Source: Agreia sp. PsM10 (GTDB lineage Bacteria; Actinomycetota; Actinomycetes; Actinomycetales; Microbacteriaceae). From it: a stretch of 64,000 nucleotides of DNA. The stretch lies in NCBI RefSeq assembly GCF_030433855.1, contig NZ_JARUXC010000003.1:345218-409217 (forward strand). The letters run 5' to 3'. This document shows positions 1 through 9,459 of the stretch, one piece after another (the stretch's first letter is position 1; each line of letters starts with the position of its first letter). A program made the position numbers and the translations under genes. The notes under the pieces were generated by a model that did no database searches, was not told the DNA's origin, and was given only the letters and a program-made list of their open reading frames with translations.

Positions 1-440
1 ACGTAGCCGTACGACACCCCCTCGCCTGCGCCGACCTTCTTGACCGACAGAATGCGTGCCGAGAGGGTGAGAGCCGGAAGCAGCCCCAGGGCCCGCGGAT
101 CCGCCAGCTCGGCGGAGTCGAGACCGAACAGCTGCGGGCCGAGGACCGTCGTCGAATCGGTCGCGAGTTGCGACCGGAGGACCGCCGGCGTCGTGAGTCC
201 GAGCGCGTCGACGGCCTGTACGTCGTTCTCGTTCGAGACGAGGAACGCATCCAGCTGCAGTTCGTCGAGCGCGGTCGCCACAGCGGGCATCCCGTGTCCG
301 TAGGCGTCGCCCCGCAGATCGGCGACGACCCGGCCGGAGGACTGCTCGGCGAGGAGGAGGCGCGTGTTGCTGCGCACCGTCTCGAGGCTGATCACAGCTC
401 TGCGGGGCGGTGCCGGATGCACCTCGTGAGACCCGGACAT
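1..440 (-). CDS. Alanine racemase-like protein, degenerate; partial, 3' end outside window
   Basis: The visible 146 residues resemble the fold-type III PLP alanine racemase family. DAYGHG (residues 45-50) matches the usual V-K-A-D-A-Y-G-H-G motif, and residues 122-147 match the start of the C-terminal beta domain (P-A-L-T-L-S-A-R, G-E-G-V-S-Y-G). Two oddities are seen directly. The PLP-binding lysine position is Arg43 (L-R-G-D-A-Y-G-H-G). Only about 75 residues separate the two motifs, where a normal racemase has about 190-200, so much of the TIM barrel is missing. A standard racemase reaction is therefore unlikely. It starts 2 nt after the GatD-like stop and is the third gene of the MurT/GatD-like cluster. 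It could be a structural or regulatory paralogue, or a gene in decay. The family call is fairly sure; the function is unknown. Confidence 0.7.
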   Translation of the reverse strand, partial: MSGSHEVHPAPPRRAVISLETVRSNTRLLLAEQSSGRVVADLRGDAYGHGMPAVATALDELQLDAFLVSNENDVQAVDALGLTTPAVLRSQLATDSTTVLGPQLFGLDSAELADPRALGLLPALTLSARILSVKKVGAGEGVSYGY

Positions 441-442
441 CA

Positions 443-1192
443 CTAGATCGTGGTGAAGACGCTCTTGACGTTCGCCACGATCACTTCACGGGACTTCGCC
501 GCGAGACGATCGAGTTCGGCGTGGGGGGCGGATGGCGCGTACGCCTCGTCTCGGCGCTCGAGTGCCGCGCGGATGAGGGCATCGCTGAGCGACGGGTTGA
601 GCGGAAGGATCGGACCCTTCGTCTGCGTGGCCACGGATGAACCCGCGAGCACACCCTCCCGGCCGTTGCCGTTGCCCCCGCCCGATGTGACGGCACCGAG
701 CGGAACGGCTCCGGCCTCGAGGTTCCATTCCGACGCGTTGTCTTCGAACCCGACGACGGTGCCCTGTGCGGTCTCGACGACGATGTAGCCGACCTGCCGC
801 GGGACTCCCCGGCGGGCGGAGAAGGGGAAGATGCCCACCCCTTCGAGGACGGTGCCGTCGGCGAGCGTGATACCCGCGCCGAGCAGTTCGGCGCCGGCGC
901 CCACGGCGAAGAACGGCACGCCGTCATCGGCGAGGGAGCGGAGGGCCGCCGCGTTGTCGAGAATGTCGTCGTGCACCGCGCGCACGGCCGAGACCGGTCC
1001 GTTGCCGATGACGACGATGTCCGGGTCCTTCGGCAGTCGACGGCCGACGGTGTGCTGCACGACATCGGCGCGGTGCCCGGCTCGCTCGAGCCTCGTCTTG
1101 AGGGCGGTCACGTTGCCCCGTTCGCCGCTCGCCTCGAGCTCTTCGGGATACAGCTCGAGGATCGATACAGAGATTCCGGATGACGAGCTCAA
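443..1192 (-). CDS. GatD-like class I glutamine amidotransferase homologue lacking catalytic residues
   Basis: This 249-residue protein aligns with GatD, the glutaminase partner of MurT that supplies ammonia to amidate D-Glu in lipid II. Conserved landmarks include G-E-R-G-N (residues 23-27) and G-P-I-L-P-L-N-P (193-200). The nucleophile elbow, normally A-I-C-G-G-Y-Q, reads A-V-G-A-G-A-E (96-102), so Cys is replaced by Gly98. The N-H of the usual G-F-E-N-H motif reads D-N (151-152), and the His before G-P-x-L-P is Lys192. The protein contains no cysteine at all. It should not hydrolyse glutamine. Its start overlaps the MurT-like stop by 4 nt (ATGA), which implies translational coupling and a retained complex. 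Reading it as a structural or substrate-gating subunit is an inference. Confidence 0.85.
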   Translation of the reverse strand: MSSSSGISVSILELYPEELEASGERGNVTALKTRLERAGHRADVVQHTVGRRLPKDPDIVVIGNGPVSAVRAVHDDILDNAAALRSLADDGVPFFAVGAGAELLGAGITLADGTVLEGVGIFPFSARRGVPRQVGYIVVETAQGTVVGFEDNASEWNLEAGAVPLGAVTSGGGNGNGREGVLAGSSVATQTKGPILPLNPSLSDALIRAALERRDEAYAPSAPHAELDRLAAKSREVIVANVKSVFTTI

Positions 1193-2469
1193 AATGAGAC
1201 CTCCATGTCGCCGTAGCCGATGATCTTTCGAGCGAGCATCATCTGCTCGTAGTTGACCACCCAGGTCTTGTGACCCGTCTGGGGCGCGGGCAGTGCGCGC
1301 ATCAGTTCGATCGCCTTCTTGAGATCGGGCTCGATGGTGCCCACGGGGATTCCCTCGTGCTCGAGACGCAGCGCGAACTGCCAGGCCTTCGCGCCGGTCA
1401 GCACGTCGACATGGTCGAGCTGGGCGAAGTCGATGTCGTAGAGCCAGGAGACATCGGGGGTCCCCTCGTCGATGGCGACCATCACCTGTTCCGGCGCTGC
1501 GGGCAGCGCATCGAGGTTGAGCTGCAGACTCGCGGCGTTCTTGAACATCACGAACTCGACCTTCTCGTCACCGAAGTCGAGCAGTTCGCCGCGCCCGTAG
1601 GCGGGCGTCATGGCCGAGAAGGCGGCCGACGCCTTCGCGAGGTCGAAGTCGGCCCCCAGCACCTTCGCCGCCGTGGCCAGCGCCGCCGCAGCGTCGACTC
1701 CGTAGTGCAGGCCCTTCGCGGGGAGGGAGATGTCGGCGAGGGCGCCATCGACGCGGATGCGTGCGCCCGTGCTGTCCCAGGATTCGAGCTCGGCGAGGGC
1801 ATCGAGCGTCGCGCCCGACGCCTTCTCTCGATGATTCGCCGCGTTGAAGAGCCCGTGCGCCGAGCTCGCCACCAGTTTCGGGGATGCCCCGAAGTAGGTG
1901 ACGTCGGGAACCTGAGCGCCCTTGGCGTCGAGGATCTCGCCGATCTTCGACAGGTACGCGTCGTCTCGATTGCTGATCACGTGCGAGGTGGCGACGGCCG
2001 CGGTGTCGAGCATCATGTCGGCCACGACCTCGGTCTCGAAGAACCGGTACAGCTGGTCGACCTGCACGTTCAGCATCAGGATCGTCGATGGGAGCAGCGT
2101 CTTCGACAGTTCGAGCGCGAACGCCTCGTCGACCTCGAGGATGCCGATGTCGGCCTTCAGCTTTCCCGTCACGCCGACCTCGGAGAGCAGGGCCGACGAG
2201 ATGCCCTGGGGCAGGTTCGCACCGGACGGGTTCGTGAACACCGTCAGGCCGTGGGCCCGGAGGACCTCGGTGAGCATGTGGGTCGTCGTCGATTTTCCGT
2301 TGGAACCGAGAACGAACACGATGCCGTACTCGAACTGGGCGACGACATTCTTGATGAACCCCGGCGCCATCTTGTTGACGACGTATCCGGGCAGCGCCGA
2401 CCCTCCGCCGCGCGCCCGGGTGACAGCCCGGACGGCGCGACCGACGAGGACGGGCGCGATATAACGCAT
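1189..2469 (-). CDS. MurT-like Mur ligase family protein without the zinc ribbon
   Basis: The 426 residues carry a Mur-ligase P-loop (G-S-N-G-K-S-T-T-T, about residues 55-63), a central ligase domain, and a DUF1727-type C-terminal domain with D-V-S-W-L-Y-D-I-D-F. MurT normally activates the alpha-carboxyl of D-Glu in lipid II for amidation and carries a Cys4 zinc ribbon inserted in its central domain. Here the insertion is absent and the protein has no cysteine. The usual D-Q-L-D-R-Y-G-E motif is altered to D-Q-L-Y-R-F-F-E. ATP binding looks intact, so an active ligase is plausible. The ATG at 2469 lies 7 nt after the sigA stop, with no strong ribosome binding site except within the end of sigA. 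The gatD-like gene overlaps its end. Confidence 0.85.
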   Translation of the reverse strand: MRYIAPVLVGRAVRAVTRARGGGSALPGYVVNKMAPGFIKNVVAQFEYGIVFVLGSNGKSTTTHMLTEVLRAHGLTVFTNPSGANLPQGISSALLSEVGVTGKLKADIGILEVDEAFALELSKTLLPSTILMLNVQVDQLYRFFETEVVADMMLDTAAVATSHVISNRDDAYLSKIGEILDAKGAQVPDVTYFGASPKLVASSAHGLFNAANHREKASGATLDALAELESWDSTGARIRVDGALADISLPAKGLHYGVDAAAALATAAKVLGADFDLAKASAAFSAMTPAYGRGELLDFGDEKVEFVMFKNAASLQLNLDALPAAPEQVMVAIDEGTPDVSWLYDIDFAQLDHVDVLTGAKAWQFALRLEHEGIPVGTIEPDLKKAIELMRALPAPQTGHKTWVVNYEQMMLARKIIGYGDMEVSF

Positions 2470-2476
2470 CCGCGGC

Positions 2477-3811
<1,335 letters not shown>

Positions 3812-3890
3812 ACGATCACCTTTCACGCCGGTCTCACCGGGTGGAGTCGACTTCGCGAGTCGATGCCAATTGGAGGCTGGAGTTGTTTTC

Positions 3891-3914
3891 TGACATTACT
3901 AAGACCCATGTCAA
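3891..3914 (-). promoter_or_regulatory. Inverted repeat and possible -35 element upstream of sigA
   Basis: TGACAT at 3891-3896 and ATGTCA at 3908-3913 form a perfect 6-bp inverted repeat with an 11-nt spacer. Read on the minus strand, 3914-3909 is TTGACA, a consensus -35 hexamer, about 100 nt before the sigA start. No good -10 hexamer follows at 16-18 nt, so the promoter assignment is tentative. The rest of the 3812-4011 gap shows no convincing gene. Confidence 0.3.
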
Positions 3915-4011
3915 GTGCGGGATTTTGATTGCGCCCGGTTGACCGGACACCCTGCACAAGAACGGGTCTCGATTCTCAATTATTGCACGGAATGTGGGAG
4001 AGCCCTGCCGA

Positions 4012-5328
4012 CTAGCGGCGCCGGCGTGACCACTTCCCTGCAAGTGCAACCCATAAGGGGGCCACGGATATTCCCTCGTCCTCCTGCAGTCGCCGTCGCG
4101 TGTGGCGACGAGCGCGGAGCAGGAAGTACACGCCGGTGCCGACGACGAGGTATTGCACTGCGAAGGCCAGCCTGAACGCGTCCATGGAATACAGCGCGGT
4201 GCTGAGGCCGGCGTCGAACTGCACGTCGAGGATGAGCCCGATCAGGAACAGCATGACGAAGCTCGCCATGAATCCGCCCACGTTCACGACCCCGTTGGCC
4301 GATCCGAGCGACCGAGCCGGATTGAACGAGCGTGCGAAGTCGAATCCGATGAGGGAGCCCGGCCCTCCGATTCCCAGGGTGATCGTGAGGATCGCGATCA
4401 GCCAGATCGGCGGAACGCCGGGCCAGAGGAGGACGGCCGCCCAGACGAGCCCGAGCGATGCGGTGATACCGAGTACGAGGTTCGATCGCCGGAGAGGGAA
4501 TCGGGCGCTCAGGATGCCGAGGATCGGGCCCGCGATCATGCCCGACACCACGATCACGACGAGAAACGCCGCGGCCACCGGACGATCGAGCCCCACGGCC
4601 GAGACCAGGAACGGGAAGCCCCAGAAGATGGTGAACACCGTTCCCGAGGACTGGCTGACGAAATGCGACCAGAACCCCAACTGCGTTCCGGGCCTGCGCA
4701 GGGTGGGCGCCAGCATCCGGATCGCCTCGCCCATGCTGGCGACGCGACCGTCGTCGGGGGCACCCTGCGGGCGGTTCCTGAGAAAGGCCGCCGAGAGCAC
4801 GAGGGCGCAGAAGGACGCCGCCGCGGCGACCGAGAACGCGGGCGTCCACCCGAATCCGTGAAGGATCCAGGCGAAGGGCAGAGCCGAGAGCACCTGGCCG
4901 AGCTGGCCGATGTTGCCGACCCACTGGCTCAGCTGGGGAACGATCGGGCCGGCGAACCACGAGTTGACGAGCCGCATCACGGAGATGAACACCGCGGCAT
5001 CGCCGGCGCCCACGAAGATGCGGCCCAGCACGGCCGTGGGGATGTCGGGTGCGATCGAGAGTACGAGTTGTCCGGTGACCATGAACGCGCAGCCGATCGT
5101 GATCAGCCACTTCGGCCCCACGCGGTCGATGAGGATGCCGACCGGGATCTGGAGGCCGGCGTACACGATGAGCTGCACGACGGCGAGCGTCGAGAGAAGC
5201 GCGGCCGACGAGTGGAACCTCTCAGCCGCGTCGACTCCGGCGACGCCGAGCGTCGTGCGCTGCATCACCGAGATCATGTAGGCGAAGACGCCGACACCGA
5301 AGACCAGCCACGCGCGTCGGGAATTCAC
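4012..5328 (-). CDS. MFS transporter
   Basis: A 438-residue integral membrane protein with about 12 hydrophobic segments and a major-facilitator motif A-like loop after helix 2 (L-I-D-R-V-G-P-K-W-L). It probably moves a small solute by proton symport or antiport; the substrate cannot be read from sequence. The N-terminal half resembles the nitrate/hexuronate-type general MFS_1 family. The start is a GTG at 5328. It stands alone between PAC2 and sigA, all on the minus strand, with 37 nt to PAC2 upstream and about 200 nt to sigA downstream. Confidence 0.85.
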   Translation of the reverse strand: MNSRRAWLVFGVGVFAYMISVMQRTTLGVAGVDAAERFHSSAALLSTLAVVQLIVYAGLQIPVGILIDRVGPKWLITIGCAFMVTGQLVLSIAPDIPTAVLGRIFVGAGDAAVFISVMRLVNSWFAGPIVPQLSQWVGNIGQLGQVLSALPFAWILHGFGWTPAFSVAAAASFCALVLSAAFLRNRPQGAPDDGRVASMGEAIRMLAPTLRRPGTQLGFWSHFVSQSSGTVFTIFWGFPFLVSAVGLDRPVAAAFLVVIVVSGMIAGPILGILSARFPLRRSNLVLGITASLGLVWAAVLLWPGVPPIWLIAILTITLGIGGPGSLIGFDFARSFNPARSLGSANGVVNVGGFMASFVMLFLIGLILDVQFDAGLSTALYSMDAFRLAFAVQYLVVGTGVYFLLRARRHTRRRLQEDEGISVAPLWVALAGKWSRRRR

Positions 5329-5365
5329 GTACTCAATCGTACGGCGACGCAGGAGGCCGGAATCG

Positions 5366-6301
5366 TCAGAGGCCGAGTGAGGGGCCTGCGTCGTCGTCGC
5401 CCGCGCGCCTGATGGCCAGGAACTTCTCGAGTTCTTCGGCGATCTCGTCGGCGGAAGGCAGCTCGCCGTCTTCGTCGGTCAGGGGCGACTTGAGCGGCGT
5501 GCCCTGCATGTAGGCGTCGTGACGTTCCTCGAGCGTGCCCACGAGCTTCTCGAGGTCGACATTGGTTCCGACCTGCTCGTCGATCTTCGACAGGAAGACC
5601 CGACCCTCTTCGCGGAGTTTGTCGGTGGGGAAGATGAGGCCGGTGGCCGCGCTGATGCTCTCGAGGCTCGACAGTGCCGCCAGCGGGAATTCGGTGTCGG
5701 CGAGGTAGTGGGGAACGAGGAGCGCGAAGCCGGCGACCGGATGCGACAACTCCTGCAGGCGGAACTCCACGAGGTGCATCGCATTGGCGGGCACCTGGGT
5801 GTGCGGCTTCCACACGGACAGGGCGTCGATGAGCTCGATGCGGTTGCCGCTGACGGTGACCCGGATGGGCCTGGTGTGCGGAACGGGCATGGGGATGGCA
5901 TGGACCGACGTCGTGGTCTTGACCTTGAGCCGACCGATCAGGTCGATGACGGCCTTGGAGAAGCCCTCCCACCGGAAGTCGGGCTCGAAGCCGTTCAGGA
6001 AGAGGAACGGCTGGTTGAGCTCGTCTTGCACGAGATAGAGCCGGAGCGCCGGGGGCTGATAGTCGCTCAGGTGATCTTGGTCGAAGTAGATGATGGGACG
6101 GCGCGCTCGATAGTCGAGAAGCGAGTCGGTGTCGAACTCGGCGATCACTCGATTGCTGAGGTTGTCGAGGATGTAGTCGCCGATCTGCGCGCTGGCGCCG
6201 CCCGCGTCGGTGAAACCGGTGAGCGACATCACCAGGTCGAGTCCCTCGGGAATGTTGCCGAGCTCGCCGGTGATCTCGTAGAGCTCGCTCGAATCCGTCA
6301 T
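5366..6301 (-). CDS. PAC2 family protein
   Basis: This 311-residue protein belongs to the PAC2 family (named for proteasome assembly chaperone 2), found in many actinobacteria. Family features include the early G-F-T-D-A-G-G-A-S-A-Q segment, the Y-F-D-Q-D-H-L-S-D-Y region, and the P-H-T-R-P-I-R-V-T-V-S-G-N stretch leading to the central domain. It is predicted to be cytoplasmic with no signal or membrane segment. A role in protein-complex assembly is only a family-level suggestion. It is divergent from pepA; the 85-nt gap between them should hold both promoters. Confidence 0.85.
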   Translation of the reverse strand: MTDSSELYEITGELGNIPEGLDLVMSLTGFTDAGGASAQIGDYILDNLSNRVIAEFDTDSLLDYRARRPIIYFDQDHLSDYQPPALRLYLVQDELNQPFLFLNGFEPDFRWEGFSKAVIDLIGRLKVKTTTSVHAIPMPVPHTRPIRVTVSGNRIELIDALSVWKPHTQVPANAMHLVEFRLQELSHPVAGFALLVPHYLADTEFPLAALSSLESISAATGLIFPTDKLREEGRVFLSKIDEQVGTNVDLEKLVGTLEERHDAYMQGTPLKSPLTDEDGELPSADEIAEELEKFLAIRRAGDDDAGPSLGL

Positions 6302-6386
6302 GGATTCAACTCTAATCGCGGCAGGAGTCGGAGCCCCGCCGACTCGGCATGCCGAGAGCGAACAACGCCCGGCCTAGGGTTGGAGC

Positions 6387-7904
6387 ATGACTCTCGCCTC
6401 ACTTGCCACCTCCTCCTCGAACCCCGACGACATCGCCGTCGACGTTCTCGTGCTCGGGGTGACCCGCACCGGCGACGGGCCCGCCCTGGTGGGGGCGGCC
6501 GCGTCGTTGCTCGGAGCGGATCCGGCGTTCTCGGATCTCTCCGTGCTCGGCATCACAGGGTCGAAGGACGACCTCGTTCGTCTGCCCGCGCCGGCCGGCA
6601 TCCAGGCCCGGTCCATCGCACTCGTCGGCCTAGCCTCAGCCGACCCCGGCGCAGACGATCTGCGGTATGCCGCGGGCTCGGCCGCGCGCCGGATGCTCGG
6701 GGTCGAGTCGATCGCGCTCGCCCTGCCCGTCGCAGACGAGGCGCAGGCGCAGGCGGTTCTCGAGGGCTGCCTGCTGGGCGCCTATGAGTACGTGGAGTAC
6801 CGCAGTGAAGGCGGCAGCCCGCGTTCCCGCCCGGCTGCGTCGTTCACTCTCGTGACGTCGGTCGCCGTCTCGTCCGAGGCGATCTCGTATGCGACCGAGG
6901 TGGCACGGGCCGTGCACCTGGTTCGCGACCTCGTGAACGAATCGCCGCTCGACCTGTACCCGGAGACGTTCGCCGAACGCGCATCCGAGCTCGCCGACCT
7001 GCCAGGCGTCGAGGTCACCACGTGGGACGAGACCCAGCTGGCGAACGATGGCTTCGGCGGAATCCTCGGAGTCGGCCAGGGATCGTCGCGACCCCCTCGC
7101 CTCGTCAAGGTCGCCTACTCCCCCGCAGACGGCGAGAAGGCCAGGCACATCGCCCTCGTCGGCAAGGGAATCACCTTCGACTCGGGTGGACTGTCGCTGA
7201 AGCCCGCAGCATCGATGATCGGAATGAAGTACGACATGGCCGGCGCGGCCACCGTGCTGTCGGTCGTCCTCGCGGCCGCCCGCCTCGCACTGCCGACGAA
7301 GGTGACCGCCTGGCTCTGCCTCGCCGAGAACCTGCCGTCGGCCACGGCGATCCGGCCCGGGGATGTCCTCCGCATCCGCGGCGGCAAGACGGTGGAGGTG
7401 CTCAACACCGACGCCGAGGGCCGCCTGGTTCTCGCCGACGGGCTCGTCGCCGCGAGCGAGGAGTCGCCCGACGCCATCATCGACGTGGCCACTCTCACCG
7501 GAGCCGCGAGCGTCGCGCTCGGCAACCGCTACGTGGGGACCCTGGGCACCTCGCCGCTCGTGGCAGAGGTTCTCGGCGCCGCGTCGAACGCGGGCGAGCT
7601 CTTTTGGCACATGCCCATCGGCGAGGAGTTCCGGTCGATGCTCAACTCGGACATCGCCGACATCGCGAACATCAAGCCGGGCAACACGGCCGGCGGCATG
7701 TTGATCGCCGCCGCCTTCCTGAACGACTTCATCGGGGAGGCGGCCGACGGATCCGGACGCATTCCGTGGGTGCACCTCGATATCGCCGGAGCGGGCACGA
7801 ACAAGGACGCCCTCTACGGCTACACGGGCAAGGGGCCCACCGGAGTGACGGTGCGCACGCTGCTCGCTCTGGCGGCCGCACCGGCTCCCGTGCGGTCCGA
7901 GTGA
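6387..7904 (+). CDS. pepA: Leucyl aminopeptidase (M17)
   Basis: A cytosolic zinc/manganese aminopeptidase that releases N-terminal residues from peptides. The 505 residues have the M17 C-terminal catalytic domain with the lysine/metal segment G-K-G-I-T-F-D-S-G-G-L-S-L-K-P, then K-Y-D-M-A-G-A, and the family signature N-T-D-A-E-G-R-L. The variable N-terminal macro-like domain covers about residues 1-165. The length is normal. GGAG lies just upstream of the ATG at 6387. It is followed after about 110 nt by lpd, with no obvious terminator between them. Confidence 0.95.
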   Translation: MTLASLATSSSNPDDIAVDVLVLGVTRTGDGPALVGAAASLLGADPAFSDLSVLGITGSKDDLVRLPAPAGIQARSIALVGLASADPGADDLRYAAGSAARRMLGVESIALALPVADEAQAQAVLEGCLLGAYEYVEYRSEGGSPRSRPAASFTLVTSVAVSSEAISYATEVARAVHLVRDLVNESPLDLYPETFAERASELADLPGVEVTTWDETQLANDGFGGILGVGQGSSRPPRLVKVAYSPADGEKARHIALVGKGITFDSGGLSLKPAASMIGMKYDMAGAATVLSVVLAAARLALPTKVTAWLCLAENLPSATAIRPGDVLRIRGGKTVEVLNTDAEGRLVLADGLVAASEESPDAIIDVATLTGAASVALGNRYVGTLGTSPLVAEVLGAASNAGELFWHMPIGEEFRSMLNSDIADIANIKPGNTAGGMLIAAAFLNDFIGEAADGSGRIPWVHLDIAGAGTNKDALYGYTGKGPTGVTVRTLLALAAAPAPVRSE

Positions 7905-8012
7905 TGTGACCGTAGTAGGCTCGACAAGGCGAAAAAACACGTCGCCGCCGTCCGTTCCGCCCATCCTGCGGAGTGCGGGCAGAGATGCAGCTTCACGAGG
8001 GAGTCACCGCGA

Positions 8013-9386
8013 GTGTCTGAACAGAATTTCGACCTGGTCGTCCTCGGCGGCGGAAGCGGCGGCTACGCGGCCGCACTCCGAGCCAGTCTTCTCGGCCTCA
8101 CCGTAGGCCTGATCGAGAAGGACAAACTGGGCGGAACCTGTCTGCATCGCGGCTGCATCCCCACGAAGGCCCTCCTGCACTCGGCCGAGGTGGCCGATGT
8201 GGCACGCGGCGCGGCCAAGTACGGCATCTCGACCTCGTTCGACGGGGTCGACATGAACGGCGTCACCGCCTACCGCGAGAGCATCGTCTCGAGCAAGTTC
8301 AAGGGTCTGGAAGGGCTCATCAAGGCGCGCAAGATCACGGTCATCCGGGGTGAGGGGCGTCTGGTCTCCCCCACGCAGGTGCGTGTCGGCGACGATGTCG
8401 TCACCGGCAAGAACGTCGTGCTCGCCACGGGTTCCTACGCCCGCTCGCTTCCCGGCCTCGAGATCGGGGGCCGCGTCATCACCAGCGAGCAGGCGCTCGA
8501 ACTCGATTTCGTGCCGAAGAAGGTCGCCATCCTCGGCGGCGGCGTCATCGGTGTCGAATTCGCCAGCGTGTGGAAGTCGTTCGGCTCCGACGTCACGATC
8601 ATCGAAGCGCTGCCCCACCTCGTGCCCAACGAGGAGGAATCGATCAGCAAGCAGTTCGAGCGCGCCTTCCGCAAGCGCGGCATCGAGTTCTCGCTCGGCA
8701 CCCGGTTCCAGTCGGTCGATCAGAACGACGACGGCGTCGTCGTCACGCTGGAGGACGGCCGCCGCATCGAGGCGGAGCTTCTTCTCGTGGCCGTCGGACG
8801 CGGGCCGTCGACGCAGAACCTCGGATTCGAAGAGGTCGGTGTCGAGATCGATCGCGGATTCGTCATCACCAACGAGCGCCTCGAGACGAATATCCCCGGC
8901 CTCTACGCGGTCGGCGACATCGTTCCCGGTCTGCAGCTCGCCCACCGCGGATTCCAGCACGGAATCTTCGTGGCCGAGGAGATTGCCGGCCTCGCGCCGC
9001 AGATCGTCGAGGATGTCAACATCCCCAAAGTTACTTACTCCGACCCCGAGGTCGCGTCCGTCGGTCTCACGGAGGCGCGGGCGATCGCCCAATACGGACA
9101 GGACCGGGTCACCTCGTACGACTACAGCCTCGGCGGCAACGGCAAGAGCCACATCATCGGAACCACCGGGTCGGTCAAGGTTGTGCGAGTGGCCGACGGG
9201 CCTGTCGTGGGAATCCACATGATCGGGGCCCGAGTGGGAGAACTGATCGGCGAGGCGCAGCTCATCGTCAATTGGGAGGCCTACCCGGAGGACGTCGCGC
9301 AACTGGTGCACGCCCACCCCACTCAGAACGAGGCTCTCGGCGAGGCACACCTCGCCCTCGCAGGCAAGCCCCTGCACGCGCTCTGA
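8013..9386 (+). CDS. lpdA: Dihydrolipoyl dehydrogenase (E3)
   Basis: A flavoprotein that reoxidises dihydrolipoamide on the E2 subunits of the 2-oxoacid dehydrogenase complexes, reducing NAD+. The 457 residues show the FAD dinucleotide fold (G-G-G-S-G-G), the redox disulfide G-G-T-C-L-H-R-G-C (Cys43/Cys48), the NAD-binding G-G-G-V-I-G-V-E-F, and the C-terminal H-A-H-P-T-Q-N-E catalytic His-Glu motif. The GTG start at 8013 is preceded by GAGGGAG. The E2 gene follows after 73 nt on the same strand. Confidence 0.96.
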   Translation: MSEQNFDLVVLGGGSGGYAAALRASLLGLTVGLIEKDKLGGTCLHRGCIPTKALLHSAEVADVARGAAKYGISTSFDGVDMNGVTAYRESIVSSKFKGLEGLIKARKITVIRGEGRLVSPTQVRVGDDVVTGKNVVLATGSYARSLPGLEIGGRVITSEQALELDFVPKKVAILGGGVIGVEFASVWKSFGSDVTIIEALPHLVPNEEESISKQFERAFRKRGIEFSLGTRFQSVDQNDDGVVVTLEDGRRIEAELLLVAVGRGPSTQNLGFEEVGVEIDRGFVITNERLETNIPGLYAVGDIVPGLQLAHRGFQHGIFVAEEIAGLAPQIVEDVNIPKVTYSDPEVASVGLTEARAIAQYGQDRVTSYDYSLGGNGKSHIIGTTGSVKVVRVADGPVVGIHMIGARVGELIGEAQLIVNWEAYPEDVAQLVHAHPTQNEALGEAHLALAGKPLHAL

Positions 9387-9459
9387 CCGCCCCGCGTTCC
9401 GCACAGACTCAATACAAGTAAGCTAAAAACCACGATCGGTTTCTAAAGGAGACAAGCTA

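Noticed and set aside
3834..4049. Possible 71-codon gene upstream of sigA on the minus strand
   Set aside because: It overlaps the likely sigA promoter area, has no convincing ribosome binding site and no recognisable sequence.
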